Shown here: in pieces, positions 55,974 to 64,000 of the stretch
Position numbering within the stretch: the first letter of the stretch is position 1
How the letters are laid out: each line of letters starts with the position of its first letter
Source of the DNA: Halomonas sp. SSL-5
GTDB lineage: Bacteria; Pseudomonadota; Gammaproteobacteria; Pseudomonadales; Halomonadaceae
Reading direction: 5' to 3'
Assembly: GCF_030708455.1 (NCBI RefSeq)
Contig: NZ_JAUYWF010000001.1
Span: 342,989 to 406,988 of the forward strand
DNA: 64,000 nucleotides
Made by a program: the position numbers and the translations under genes
Notes under the pieces: generated by a model
Told to the model about the DNA's origin: nothing
The model's input: the letters and a program-made list of their open reading frames with translations, nothing else
Database searches by the model: none

Positions 55974-57358
55974 GCCGCGAACCGACATTCGAGCCCGGTG
56001 CCAAGAGCCTGCAGGCCGAGCGCGGCGAAGCATCGGGCCCCAGTACCCTGGAGGGCGAGTACGCGGTGCAGGTGCCGGTCGATAGCCGTCGCCACCAGCG
56101 CCTGGGCATGCTGGTGCTGCTGCTGGCGCTGGGCGGTTTCGGCGGCTGGGCCTTCACCGCCAACCTGGCGGTGGCCGTGGTGGCCCCGGGGCATGTCACC
56201 GTCGAGTCCTTCCGGCGTTCGGTGCAGCACCTGGAGGGCGGGGTGGTGAGCGAGATCCTGGTCGAGGATGGCGACCATGTGGCCGCCGGCCAGCCGCTGG
56301 TGGTGCTGGACGATACCCGTGCCCGCGCCCAGCTGCAGATCGTGCGCGCCCAGTACCTGGTGGGCAAGGCCACCGAGCTGCGCCTGCTCGCCGAGCAGCG
56401 CGGCGACGAGGCGCTGGCCTTCCCCGCCGCTCTGCTCGAGAGCGACCAGCCCCGAGTGCAGGCGATGCTGGATGTCCAGCAGGCGCTGTTCCGGGCCCGT
56501 CGGCAGTCCCTGCGCGGTACCCTCGAGGCCCTCGACGAGCAGGCCATTCAGCTCGAGCAGCAGGTCGAGGGGCTCGCCGAGATGGTGCGCTTCGGTGAGC
56601 AGGAACTTGGCTCGCTGAGCGTCGAGGCGCGCGACCTGCGCGGCCTGTTCAAGAGGGGCATGGTCAGCAACCAGCGGCTGCGCGAGGTGGAACGCGACCG
56701 TCTCGAGCTCTCCCGCGAGGTCGCGGGGTACCGTTCCGATATCGCCCGCCTCGGCTCCCAGATCAGCGAGAGCCACATGCAGCGCGAGATCCGCCTGCAG
56801 GAGTTCTACAGCGACATCGGCGAGCAGCTGCGCCAGGCCCAGGTCAGCGTCACCGAAGCCGAGGAGCGCATCAGCGCCCTGGCCGACCAGGTAGCACGAA
56901 CCACCCTGAAGGCGCCGGTGGCCGGCATCGTGGTCGAGCGTCGTGTCCACTCGGTGGGCGACGTGGTGCGCCCCGGGGATCCGCTGCTCGACATCGTGCC
57001 CGCCGACGGTCGCTTCCTGGTCGAGGCCCGGGTGGTCGATCGCGACATCAATCGTCTGCATCCCGGTCAGCATGCAGAGATCCGCTTCACCGCCTTCAAC
57101 CAGCGAACCACCGACGTCATCGCCGCCGAGGTGGTCTTCGTCAGCGCGGACAGCCAGCAGGACGAGGCCACCGGCGCGCGTTTCTATCGGGTGCGCCTGC
57201 GGGTCCTGGACACCGAGCGTGAGAAGCTCGATCGGCAGATGCAGCTGCTCGCCGGCATGCCCGCCGAGGTCATGATCCACACCGGCCAACGCACCTTCGC
57301 CAGCTATATCACCAAACCGATCACCGACATCCTGGCCAGGGCCATTCGCGAGGCCTAG
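55970..57358 (+). CDS. HlyD-family type I secretion periplasmic adaptor
   Basis: A 462-residue membrane fusion protein with one N-terminal helix (about 44-64), a lipoyl/barrel-sandwich hybrid beginning G-H-V-T-V-E-S-F-R-R-S-V-Q-H-L-E, a long coiled-coil hairpin (about 150-300) and the C-terminal half-motif L-K-A-P-V-A-G-I-V-V. The start overlaps the ABC gene by four bases. It bridges the ABC exporter to an outer-membrane TolC-like channel. Confidence 0.94.
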   Translation: MSREPTFEPGAKSLQAERGEASGPSTLEGEYAVQVPVDSRRHQRLGMLVLLLALGGFGGWAFTANLAVAVVAPGHVTVESFRRSVQHLEGGVVSEILVEDGDHVAAGQPLVVLDDTRARAQLQIVRAQYLVGKATELRLLAEQRGDEALAFPAALLESDQPRVQAMLDVQQALFRARRQSLRGTLEALDEQAIQLEQQVEGLAEMVRFGEQELGSLSVEARDLRGLFKRGMVSNQRLREVERDRLELSREVAGYRSDIARLGSQISESHMQREIRLQEFYSDIGEQLRQAQVSVTEAEERISALADQVARTTLKAPVAGIVVERRVHSVGDVVRPGDPLLDIVPADGRFLVEARVVDRDINRLHPGQHAEIRFTAFNQRTTDVIAAEVVFVSADSQQDEATGARFYRVRLRVLDTEREKLDRQMQLLAGMPAEVMIHTGQRTFASYITKPITDILARAIREA

Positions 57359-57403
57359 GTAGCCATATCCCTGCCACCATCACACGGAAGGAAATGCCCC
57401 GGT

Positions 57404-58078
57404 ATGTCGTCACATGAACCCCCGATCCATCTGGTGACCGAGTCGACGCCACAGTCGCAGCTCTTCGCCGACTACCTGCATCGTCAGCTGGGGTGCGCGG
57501 CTATCCTGCTTTCGCCCCGCCTCAATGGCAGGCCGCGAAGCGAAGGCAGACGGCTGGTCCTGCTGGATATCGACCACCTGGACGAGGCCGATCTCCACGC
57601 CTGGCAGCTGCGAGCCGCCGAGCAGCCCGAGATGTACCTCGCCGCCTTTAACCTTAACGATGAGACCCAGGCCGTGGAACTGCTCTCTGCCATCCACCTC
57701 CAGGGTGTCTTTTATCGCACCGACAGCCTCGACCTGATCTGCAAGGGGCTGAAGCTGCTGCTCCAGGGCAAGCCCTGGATGTCGCGGTCGCTGATGGCAC
57801 GGTTACTCGAGTACTACCGCCAGCGACAGATCAATCTCTATCGCCCCTCGTGCGGCCTGACCCGCCGCGAGCTGGAGATCATCGGCATGCTGGGCTCGGG
57901 GGCGTCCAACCTCGAGATCTCCGAGCAGCTGTTCGTCAGCGAGCACACGGTCAAGTCCCATCTCTACAACATCTTTCGCAAGATCGACGTGCACAGTCGT
58001 GGTCAGGCGATCAACTGGACCCGACGCCACCTCGGTGCTCCGCCCCCCCTCCAGAAGCATAAGCGCTGCCAGGACTAG
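57404..58078 (+). CDS. LuxR-family regulator, CsgD-like
   Basis: A 224-residue regulator with an N-terminal receiver-like domain lacking the usual acidic pocket and a C-terminal LuxR/GerE helix-turn-helix (about 148-210): L-T-R-R-E-L-E-I-I-G-M-L then G-A-S-N-L-E-I-S-E-Q-L-F-V-S-E-H-T-V-K-S-H-L-Y-N. This part aligns closely with the DNA-binding domain of CsgD, the curli/cellulose master regulator. It lies 45 bp after the adaptor gene with AAGGAA upstream, so it is in the secretion operon, and 432 bp before the first adhesin gene, whose control region has paired palindromes. Confidence 0.88.
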   Translation: MSSHEPPIHLVTESTPQSQLFADYLHRQLGCAAILLSPRLNGRPRSEGRRLVLLDIDHLDEADLHAWQLRAAEQPEMYLAAFNLNDETQAVELLSAIHLQGVFYRTDSLDLICKGLKLLLQGKPWMSRSLMARLLEYYRQRQINLYRPSCGLTRRELEIIGMLGSGASNLEISEQLFVSEHTVKSHLYNIFRKIDVHSRGQAINWTRRHLGAPPPLQKHKRCQD

Positions 58079-58510
58079 TCGTGACCTCCCCGGACCCCTG
58101 AGGCCCCGGCGTCACGCCTCTCGGGGGTCGACGCTCGTCGCCCCGCTACCTCTCCTGCCCCGCGCAGGAGTGCTTCCTCCCCGTGACCGCGACCCTCCAG
58201 CCCCTCATCCTTCCGGACGAGCGCTCTCGGCGTGCGCCCGGCCCGTACACCGCTCGCCGGATCGAGGCCTTTAGTCACCAAGGTATGAGGTTTTCTCATC
58301 CATGCTGATGAGTGTTTCTCATCAGTTTTCGAAAGAAGAATGAGGTGATCTGACGTTGCGAGAGGCAAAAGATTGGTATCCGTCGCCTGCGTAAATGACC
58401 ACTGCAACTCACTGGCTTGGCTAGCTTTCAGTTAGGAGGGTTCGGCTGCCATCTGGTCTTGCGCCGGCACCCGCCACCATCGCGATATCTGACGGCAAGG
58501 GAGAAGGGAC
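58079..58510 (+). promoter_or_regulatory. Control region upstream of the first adhesin gene
   Basis: A 432-bp stretch without a credible gene. Its left part is GC-rich; the right part is AT-richer and carries two palindromes at 58285-58325 and a third degenerate copy near 58340-58354. A GGGAGAAGGG ribosome site precedes the adhesin ATG. No clear -35/-10 pair was found. Confidence 0.5.
58285..58325. promoter_or_regulatory. Tandem palindromic operators ATGAG-N5-CTCAT
   Basis: ATGAG-GTTTT-CTCAT (58285-58299) and CTGATGAG-TGTTT-CTCATCAG (58305-58325) share the same core and have centres 23 bp apart, about two helical turns. They are plausible binding sites for a dimeric regulator such as the adjacent CsgD-like protein. 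Confidence 0.55.
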
Positions 58511-60832
58511 ATGTCAAACCACGAAGACCTCCTGGAGATCAGCGGACCGATCACGGTCGATGAGTCGGCGGGTCAGCAGGACGACGAGATCGATGTCTCG
58601 CTGCCTGGGCTGCCGGACCTGATCACCAACATCTATTCGGATCCAGATTACGGCGAGCCCGCGAACCTGGCCTACCGGCAAGACATGATCAGCACGCCCG
58701 ACGGGTTCACCGAGATCGGCTGGGCGGACCAGGACGGCGATCCCATCAGCGACCTCGACACCAGCCTGTTCGCCCTCGATCCCGATAGCGAGGACTATGA
58801 GCCGGTCACGCTGAACGTCGCCGATGGTGATGACAAAGTGCTGATCGGCACCACGGCATCAGGCAACGTCGCTTTCATCGCAGTGATCGTGCCCAACGCC
58901 GATGGCACCTCGTCCGACGTCTACCTGCTGGACTACCTGCCCAAGCAGCATGACGATGGCACGGAGCTTGACGATACCGCCGTTCTCGATGAGCTCTCCG
59001 TCGCCGTCACCGGCACCGGCCTCCAGCCATTCGACTTCGGCGGCGCCCCGGCGGGGCAGAACGCCTTCATGGCCTTCGGTGACCCTGACGGCCTGTCCAT
59101 CGTGGTCACCGGCACCGCCGAGGGCCAGACCGTCAACAGCAGCAAGGCCAACGACACCTCCCTGGGCGCCAACAACCAGAACGTAGACCCAGGTGAGGCC
59201 CTGGTGGTGACCTATGTCAGCGGCATGGACCCCAACTATCTGGTACCGGACCTGACCTCGACCGAGGCCAAGGATGCCGGGAATATCCAGTTCGGTTCAC
59301 TGCAGACGGCGCAGGTGGCCTCGGTCACGTTGGTCAAGTTCACTCCGCCCAAGGCCGAGTCGGTGGTGCACATCACCGCGCTGCTCACCGGCCAGGAAGA
59401 GGGCACCGACTTCATTCCGGGCATCACCGACGGTGACCCCACGGTCCCGATAACCGCGGTCTTCGTCAATGGCGTGGCGTGGGACTTCACGACCAATGGC
59501 GATACCGTCGTGATCGAAGGCGTGAAGAACAACGACACCATCACCTTCCAGACCGAGGGCGACCATAACCGCTTCATCGTCGAGAACGGCCAGCCCGAGA
59601 AGGGGGCCGGGTCCAACGTCAGCTGGAACATCGGCGGCATCGCCGTCGGCGAGTCGGTCGAGGAGAGCGACCACGACCCCATCACCCTCCGCTTCGATGA
59701 CGACGGGCCGATGCTGGACGTCTTCCGCACCGACACCGCGGCGCCGAGCCTGACCACCCAGGACGCCGACACCATCGGCGATGCCAGCGACACGGCCAGC
59801 GACGACTTCTCGCTGCTGTTCGACCTGACCCAGGACATGGGCGCCGACGACAACGGCACCCCGGCCAGCCTGGCCTACAGCCTGTCGATCGGGGGTGGCA
59901 TGGCCGACACCGGGCTGACGAGCGACGGTAACCCCATCACCCTGGTGATGGATGGCAATGACATCGTCGGCCGGACCACGGTGGGCGGTGTGGTGACGGA
60001 TATTTTCCGCATCGGCGTGGATAATGCCGCCGGCAACGAGGGCAGGGTCACCCTGACCCAGTATGCCGAGATCGATCATACCGACGAGCTGGCGGACGGT
60101 ATTGCCACCAACAACGACGTCAATAACCTGGGGCTGGCCCCGGCCAGTGTGCGGCTCACTGCCTCGGCCACCATCGTGGACGGCGATAACGACAGCGCCG
60201 ACGATTCGGAGACCGTCGACATCGGCGACAGGCTCAGTTTCGACGACGATTTGCCCGAGCTGTCATCCATCGACGACGGCGTGGTGGACTTCGAGGCGGG
60301 TGACTTCTACGCGGACGACGCCTTCCTCGACTACGGTGCCGACGGCCATGGCAGTTTCGTCATCACCGGCTACACGGATCTGCCCGGCGCCTCAGGCCTT
60401 GGTCCGATCATCGAGACCCTGTCGGAGGGTGACACCGTACTGACCTATTCGAACGCGGATGGCCCTCTCTTCCGCCTCACCCTCGATCAGGACGCCGACG
60501 GTGGCTACCGCTTCGACGTGCTCCAGGGCCCGCCTCAGGTGCCCGGCGGTGAGTCGGAGACGCGACCCTGGGAGGGTGACCTGACGCTCGAGTTCGATGT
60601 GAGGGCCTTTGATGGCGACGACGATGCCGTCGACGGCCGCTTTCAGGTCTTTATCGACGGCACCCCCGAGGGAGGTGGTGAAGGAGAAGGCGAAGGAGGA
60701 GATGGCGAAGGAGGAGGTGGTGAAGGAGGAGGTGGTGAAGGAGGCGAAACAGGCGAAACAGGCGAAACAGGCGAAACAGGCGAAGGCGGTGGCGAGACTC
60801 CCCTGCCGCCGATCGAGGAGGGCCTCCTGTAA
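58511..60832 (+). CDS. Acidic DUF5801-type surface/secreted protein
   Basis: A 773-residue, very acidic protein with no signal peptide, as expected for type I export. The N-terminus has I-T-V-D-E-S-A-G-Q-Q, the opening signature of DUF5801 repeats. Further repeats contain F-D-D-D-G-P and D-H-N-R-x-I-V-x-N-x-Q-P-E-K-G-A-G-S-N-V-S. The tail (about 722-773) is Gly/Glu-rich with four T-G-E units, then P-L-P-P-I-E-E-G-L-L. No RTX nonapeptides or terminal vWA/secretion domain are seen, so it is short for the family. It is either a complete compact substrate or a truncated adhesin. It is paralogous to the gene at 62533. Confidence 0.8.
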   Translation: MSNHEDLLEISGPITVDESAGQQDDEIDVSLPGLPDLITNIYSDPDYGEPANLAYRQDMISTPDGFTEIGWADQDGDPISDLDTSLFALDPDSEDYEPVTLNVADGDDKVLIGTTASGNVAFIAVIVPNADGTSSDVYLLDYLPKQHDDGTELDDTAVLDELSVAVTGTGLQPFDFGGAPAGQNAFMAFGDPDGLSIVVTGTAEGQTVNSSKANDTSLGANNQNVDPGEALVVTYVSGMDPNYLVPDLTSTEAKDAGNIQFGSLQTAQVASVTLVKFTPPKAESVVHITALLTGQEEGTDFIPGITDGDPTVPITAVFVNGVAWDFTTNGDTVVIEGVKNNDTITFQTEGDHNRFIVENGQPEKGAGSNVSWNIGGIAVGESVEESDHDPITLRFDDDGPMLDVFRTDTAAPSLTTQDADTIGDASDTASDDFSLLFDLTQDMGADDNGTPASLAYSLSIGGGMADTGLTSDGNPITLVMDGNDIVGRTTVGGVVTDIFRIGVDNAAGNEGRVTLTQYAEIDHTDELADGIATNNDVNNLGLAPASVRLTASATIVDGDNDSADDSETVDIGDRLSFDDDLPELSSIDDGVVDFEAGDFYADDAFLDYGADGHGSFVITGYTDLPGASGLGPIIETLSEGDTVLTYSNADGPLFRLTLDQDADGGYRFDVLQGPPQVPGGESETRPWEGDLTLEFDVRAFDGDDDAVDGRFQVFIDGTPEGGGEGEGEGGDGEGGGGEGGGGEGGETGETGETGETGEGGGETPLPPIEEGLL
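60743..60778. repeat. 9-bp tandem repeat in adhesin tail
   Basis: GGCGAAACA occurs four times in tandem, encoding T-G-E units. Length changes would stay in frame. Confidence 0.9.
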
Positions 60833-60868
60833 TCCCCGACACCCGGCAAGAGCCACCTGCATGGTTAG

Positions 60869-60895
60869 CGTCGGCCCGCATTTCGCGGGCCGACG
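60869..60895 (+). terminator. Terminator of the first adhesin gene
   Basis: CGTCGGCCCGC-ATTTC-GCGGGCCGACG is a perfect 11-bp stem followed by TCGTTCTGTT, 36 bp past the stop. Confidence 0.75.
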
Positions 60896-60995
60896 TCGTT
60901 CTGTTGCCTGTCGCCCCTTCGATACGTTGCCCAGTGATAACGATGGGGTCGCCATCGTCTACCACACCGTTAGTAGCCCTCGTCGTCCATCTTGC

Positions 60996-61001
60996 ACTAC
61001 C
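60996..61001. repeat. Target-site duplication, left copy
   Basis: ACTACC directly abuts the left IS end; the same six bases follow the right end at 62078-62083. The core CTA resembles the NCTAGN target reported for IS481. Confidence 0.9.
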
Positions 61002-61986
61002 TGTCGGGTCCCGTGTGATTGACCACTCGTTTGGTAAATAACTCAGGTCGCTTGGCCTGCCACTCCTTCATCGCCGTGATCGGTGATTGATGGTGCAGCG
61101 CCTTCTGAGGGATGTGGTGATTGTACAGCCAAGCGTAGCGTTTGAGCGTCTGCTCCAGGTCCTCGCCTGAGGTATAGCGCCGGGTCGCCAGCACGTCGCT
61201 GATGCGGCCGTTGAACCGCTCCACCATACCGTTCGTCTGTGGCCTTCCCGGCTTGATCAGGCGATGTTCGATACCATGGGCCTGGCACTCCTGGTCGAAG
61301 GGGTGGCGGCCGCTGGGCTTGCGCTCACCTGTCCGCGTGAAGCGATCGGTGAACGACTTGCCGTTGTCGGTGAGCACCGTCTGGATCGTGAAGGGAGCCT
61401 TCTCCTCCACACGCTTCATGAACGCCTTGGCATCCTTGGCGGACTGGCTGCGTCTGACCTCCAGATAGACCCAGCGTGTGGCACGGTCGATGGCGACATA
61501 CAGGTAGCGCTTCTGCTCCTCATCAGGCATCTGAGGCAGGTGCTTGATGTCGATATGCACGTACCCGGGTTCGTAGTCCTTGAAGGGCTTGTGCCGGGGC
61601 TTCCCATCATCACCAGCGTCCTGCCGAGCCAGTTCTGCCAGTGTCGGCACCTCGCGGCGCCGGAGCATGCGGTGCAGGCCTGAGCGAGACAGTCGAGGGT
61701 TCAGGAACTCACGTGCCACGACGAGCAGATCATCCAGGCCGAGGCGCAGGAATTCGCGCGCTGCGATCAGCACCTCCTCCTGCTCGGACGTGAGGGTGGC
61801 CAGCAGGTTGTGACGCGTGTGCGGTCGGTCATGGACATCATCACGGTACCGCCAGCGCCGGATCGTCGCGGGGGAGACGCCATACTGGCGGGCCAGCTCG
61901 CTATCCGTGATGCTGGAGGGTGCCGCCTGGATTTCAGCACGGATCTTCGGTGTTGTCGTGGCCTGCTTATGCAGCTTGATGTCCAT
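60997..61986 (-). CDS. IS481-family transposase
   Basis: A 329-residue DDE transposase. The N-terminal helix-turn-helix includes S-E-L-A-R-Q-Y-G-V-S-P-A-T-I-R-R-W. Catalytic residues are Asp146 (H-I-D-I-K-H-L-P), Asp207 (T-D-N-G-K-S-F) and Glu256 (N-G-M-V-E-R-F-N-G); the wide Asp-Glu spacing comes from an insert of about 15 residues. The last codon is split between the element and the target, and the TAG stop lies entirely in the flanking target duplication. The frame is intact, so the enzyme is probably active. Confidence 0.93.
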   Translation of the reverse strand: MDIKLHKQATTTPKIRAEIQAAPSSITDSELARQYGVSPATIRRWRYRDDVHDRPHTRHNLLATLTSEQEEVLIAAREFLRLGLDDLLVVAREFLNPRLSRSGLHRMLRRREVPTLAELARQDAGDDGKPRHKPFKDYEPGYVHIDIKHLPQMPDEEQKRYLYVAIDRATRWVYLEVRRSQSAKDAKAFMKRVEEKAPFTIQTVLTDNGKSFTDRFTRTGERKPSGRHPFDQECQAHGIEHRLIKPGRPQTNGMVERFNGRISDVLATRRYTSGEDLEQTLKRYAWLYNHHIPQKALHHQSPITAMKEWQAKRPELFTKRVVNHTGPDR

Positions 61987-62077
61987 GAACCTGCTCCCGA
62001 ATGAATTGCTGTAGAAGCTCTCTGGCTGCCAGCAGAGGATAACTCCTATAGCTCATTTGATCATCCGGGACCCTACA
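61002..62077 (-). mobile_element. Complete IS481-family insertion sequence, 1076 bp
   Basis: Terminal inverted repeats start TGTCGGGTCCCGTGTGAT (left) and TGTAGGGTCCCGGATGAT (right, reverse complement), matching at 15 of 18 bases. Both flanks carry ACTACC (60996-61001 and 62078-62083), a perfect 6-bp target duplication. It sits between the two adhesin genes without breaking either. Confidence 0.92.
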
Positions 62078-62083
62078 ACTACC
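62078..62083. repeat. Target-site duplication, right copy
   Basis: ACTACC directly follows the right IS end, identical to 60996-61001. Confidence 0.9.
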
Positions 62084-62532
62084 TGTTACTCCCTGTCCCA
62101 TGAGGACCACCTCGGTTCATCGACTTTATCAGCAAACTCATGCCAAAGGAGGGGATGAAACCTGATCACCTGGCTCGTTTTTTAAAGGTTCCTGGAAGGG
62201 GTGGGGGTTACCTAAACCGCTATCCGGTATTCAGAACTTTGGTGCGTGCCTCCCCGGCTAATTGAGCAGTTTCCAACTGTGTGATGGCTAGCTTGAAGGT
62301 ATGAGTGATCGAGTTGCCAGCCGTGCCCGCGGAAGACACACCAAGACGGCTTTCAAGGCCACCGACGACGACGGCAAGCCGGTAACTCACATCACGGGTA
62401 CGGGGCATCAGGGAGGAGTGAGGCTGTCTCGCCAGGGGAGCATCCCACGAGAGGCTTCCGGCACAGGGAGTGGGCCTGGTCACAATCGCAAACGCGCGCA
62501 ACGCGTGGGCAGTTCCTTGGAGGAACCTAGCC
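62084..62532 (+). promoter_or_regulatory. Leader/control region of the second adhesin gene
   Basis: A 449-bp stretch with no convincing gene; a 79-codon open frame from 62301 overlaps the adhesin start and lacks family features. The TGGCTAGCTT word near 62286 also occurs upstream of the first adhesin (near 58414). TTGGAGG at 62516-62522 is the ribosome site for the ATG at 62533. Confidence 0.4.
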
Positions 62533-64000
62533 ATGTCTGAATTACTTGTGAACATTACCGGCACTGACGTCACGATCGATGAGACCGCCGGTCTGCAGAA
62601 TGGCGCCTCGACACCTCCGGGCGATGCCAACGACGACGATGTCCTGTACACGTCCATTCCTTTTGTTTTCTCCGACCGACTGGAGGCGCTGACGACCGAC
62701 CCGGCGCTCGGGGCAGCCGAGAGCGACGGCGACGTGGTCACCTTCAGCCCAACCGGAGAACTCGGCAACGTCGCACTGACCCGCGCGAACGGCGAACTCC
62801 TGGACGGGGACGACAGCGGGCTCAAGACGACGGACGGTCAATCCATTTTTCTGTATACCGACACGGAAAATGACAACATCGTGCTCGGCCGCGCCGGGGA
62901 AGACGGCCCGATCGTTTTCGCCATCTATCTCGAGGAGACTGGCGGCACCCCGCCGACCGGCGCCAAGCTCTGGACGGTCCAGTACGAGGCGATCGATCAC
63001 GGCGACGACGGCAACGACCACGACAGCGCCGTCGATCTCACCGGCCTGGTCCACGTCACCGCCTTCGAGGCGAACACCTTCGACTTCGCCAACGCGCCCT
63101 CGGGCAATAACCTCTTCATGGCGTTCGGCAACGAAAATCAGGCGCTGGTGATCACGGGCGAGGACCCGGCCAACGAGTCCGCGGGTGAAAACGTCTCGAG
63201 CGGTAGCACCGTCAACAGCAGCCAGGGCGGCGGCACTACCACGCTCGGCGTCGACGGGCAGCAGATCAAGGCCCAGCAGGCCATCGTCGTCACCTTCGTC
63301 TCCGGCGCAAAGGCGGATTATCTCGCCGGGCCCGACGCCGGAAATGACCCCGGACAGCCTCTCAGCCCGACCGAGGCGAACGACGAATCCAACATCCAGT
63401 TCGAAGGCTATGTCCTCGCCCAGGCGGCGGAGTTCACCATCTCGCAGATGACGCCGGGCAAGAGCAACACCACCACCAGCCTGGAGATCCACGCCTACCT
63501 GACCGCCGACGACAGCGGCGTTAACTATATCGACGGCAACCAGCTCGTCGACGGCGACGCGCCGATTAACATTACCACCGATTCGGTGGAGGTCCTCCGC
63601 GGCGGCTTCAACGTCGTTGGCACCCAGGGCGTCACCGTCAGCTACGATGGCAACGGGGTGGTCATCAAGGGCGTGAAGGACGGCGACGTCGTCCGTTACG
63701 AGACCGACAGCGACCATAACCGCGTGTTGATCCGCAACGACCAGCCGGAGAAGGGGGCGGGCAGCAACGTTTCCTTCGACCTCGGCGGCTTCACCCTCAC
63801 CGAGGTGGCCGGCGACACCGACGAGATCGGCTCCAATATCTTCTTCGAGGACGACGGGCCGGCGATCGACCTGACGCTGGTCGAGGGCGCCTCGATCGAC
63901 GTCGACGAGTCGCTGGGCACGACCGGCTCCTCGAAGGATGAAGAGGGTAACGCGGCGCCCGACGATGAGACTGGAGCGCCGGCCGGGGCCATCGGCTATG
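62533..64000 (+). CDS. DUF5801-type large adhesin, 3' end outside window (partial)
   Basis: The open frame runs from ATG 62533 to the window edge (489 codons) without a stop. The N-terminus M-S-E-L-L-V-N-I-T-G and V-T-I-D-E-T-A-G-L-Q is the canonical start of DUF5801 repeat adhesins. The segment D-S-D-H-N-R-V-L-I-R-N-D-Q-P-E-K-G-A-G-S is shared with the first adhesin. A second repeat begins near the edge with S-I-D-V-D-E-S-L-G. No signal peptide is present, which fits type I export by the genes at 54180-57358. Total length and C-terminal domains are unknown. Confidence 0.88.
   Translation, partial: MSELLVNITGTDVTIDETAGLQNGASTPPGDANDDDVLYTSIPFVFSDRLEALTTDPALGAAESDGDVVTFSPTGELGNVALTRANGELLDGDDSGLKTTDGQSIFLYTDTENDNIVLGRAGEDGPIVFAIYLEETGGTPPTGAKLWTVQYEAIDHGDDGNDHDSAVDLTGLVHVTAFEANTFDFANAPSGNNLFMAFGNENQALVITGEDPANESAGENVSSGSTVNSSQGGGTTTLGVDGQQIKAQQAIVVTFVSGAKADYLAGPDAGNDPGQPLSPTEANDESNIQFEGYVLAQAAEFTISQMTPGKSNTTTSLEIHAYLTADDSGVNYIDGNQLVDGDAPINITTDSVEVLRGGFNVVGTQGVTVSYDGNGVVIKGVKDGDVVRYETDSDHNRVLIRNDQPEKGAGSNVSFDLGGFTLTEVAGDTDEIGSNIFFEDDGPAIDLTLVEGASIDVDESLGTTGSSKDEEGNAAPDDETGAPAGAIGY

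Noticed and set aside
60609..61022. A plus-strand frame across the adhesin end
   Set aside because: It is Lys/Glu low-complexity sequence created by the Gly/Glu codons of the adhesin in another frame; no start signal or family. It does not indicate a frameshift.
62301..62540. A 79-codon frame before the second adhesin
   Set aside because: It overlaps the adhesin start, has no ribosome site and no recognisable family. It could be an adhesin or transposon remnant, but evidence is too thin.

Overview
The window reads as chromosomal DNA of a high-GC gammaproteobacterium, most likely a member of the Halomonadaceae (Halomonas-like). The reasons are the ftsB-ispD-ispF-truD-surE-pcm-nlpD-rpoS backbone, an Entner-Doudoroff locus under HexR, Pseudomonas-type genes (a short LOV photoreceptor, a PA3496-like small protein), and Glu/Gly-rich linkers in several exported proteins, as expected of a salt-tolerant cell. 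The genus call is inference from gene content, not from a marker gene.

Layout. 1-4087: minus-strand YnjBCD-type ABC uptake genes coupled to a choline-kinase-like phosphotransferase. 4267-11814: an exported cytochrome c, nfeD-slipin, an EamA exporter, a SulP transporter with a long leader plus a tandem UspA protein, and a RidA-family protein. 11943-20502: hexR divergent from zwf-pgl-eda, then yeaD-like epimerase, edd and an aldehyde dehydrogenase on the other strand. 20614-21765: FemAB/GNAT-like protein.

21942-29367 is the most unusual region. A VpsR-like sigma54 activator is followed by a consensus -24/-12 promoter and seven genes for exported proteins: a small protein, a Gly/Ser-rich protein, two repeat proteins, a C39 cysteine peptidase, another small-motif protein and an outer-membrane beta-barrel. 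This parts list resembles the Pseudomonas Fap functional-amyloid system, but the proteins differ. A 17-residue N/Q/G motif recurs seven times in three of them. Two carry a segment resembling a double-glycine leader in which the last Gly is Lys or Arg.

29503-36887 is the conserved isoprenoid/repair/envelope operon ending in nlpD-rpoS, with a DUF368 (polyprenyl-phosphate transporter family) gene inserted. 37052-53911 holds alr, an LpxL-type acyltransferase, DUF2254, ettA, a PA3496-like gene, a short LOV protein, MFS and EamA transporters, tesA divergent from ybbA-ybbP, a two-domain PPK2 (pap), an unknown exported protein and glyA. 54180-64000 is a surface-adhesion locus: type I secretion ABC and adaptor genes, a CsgD-like regulator in the same operon, and two paralogous DUF5801-type acidic adhesin genes separated by a recently inserted IS481-family element. 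The second adhesin runs off the right edge.

Two separate matrix or adhesion systems, each next to its own regulator (VpsR-like, CsgD-like), together with rpoS and a LOV photoreceptor, suggest a biofilm-forming lifestyle. No tRNA, rRNA or CRISPR array was seen.
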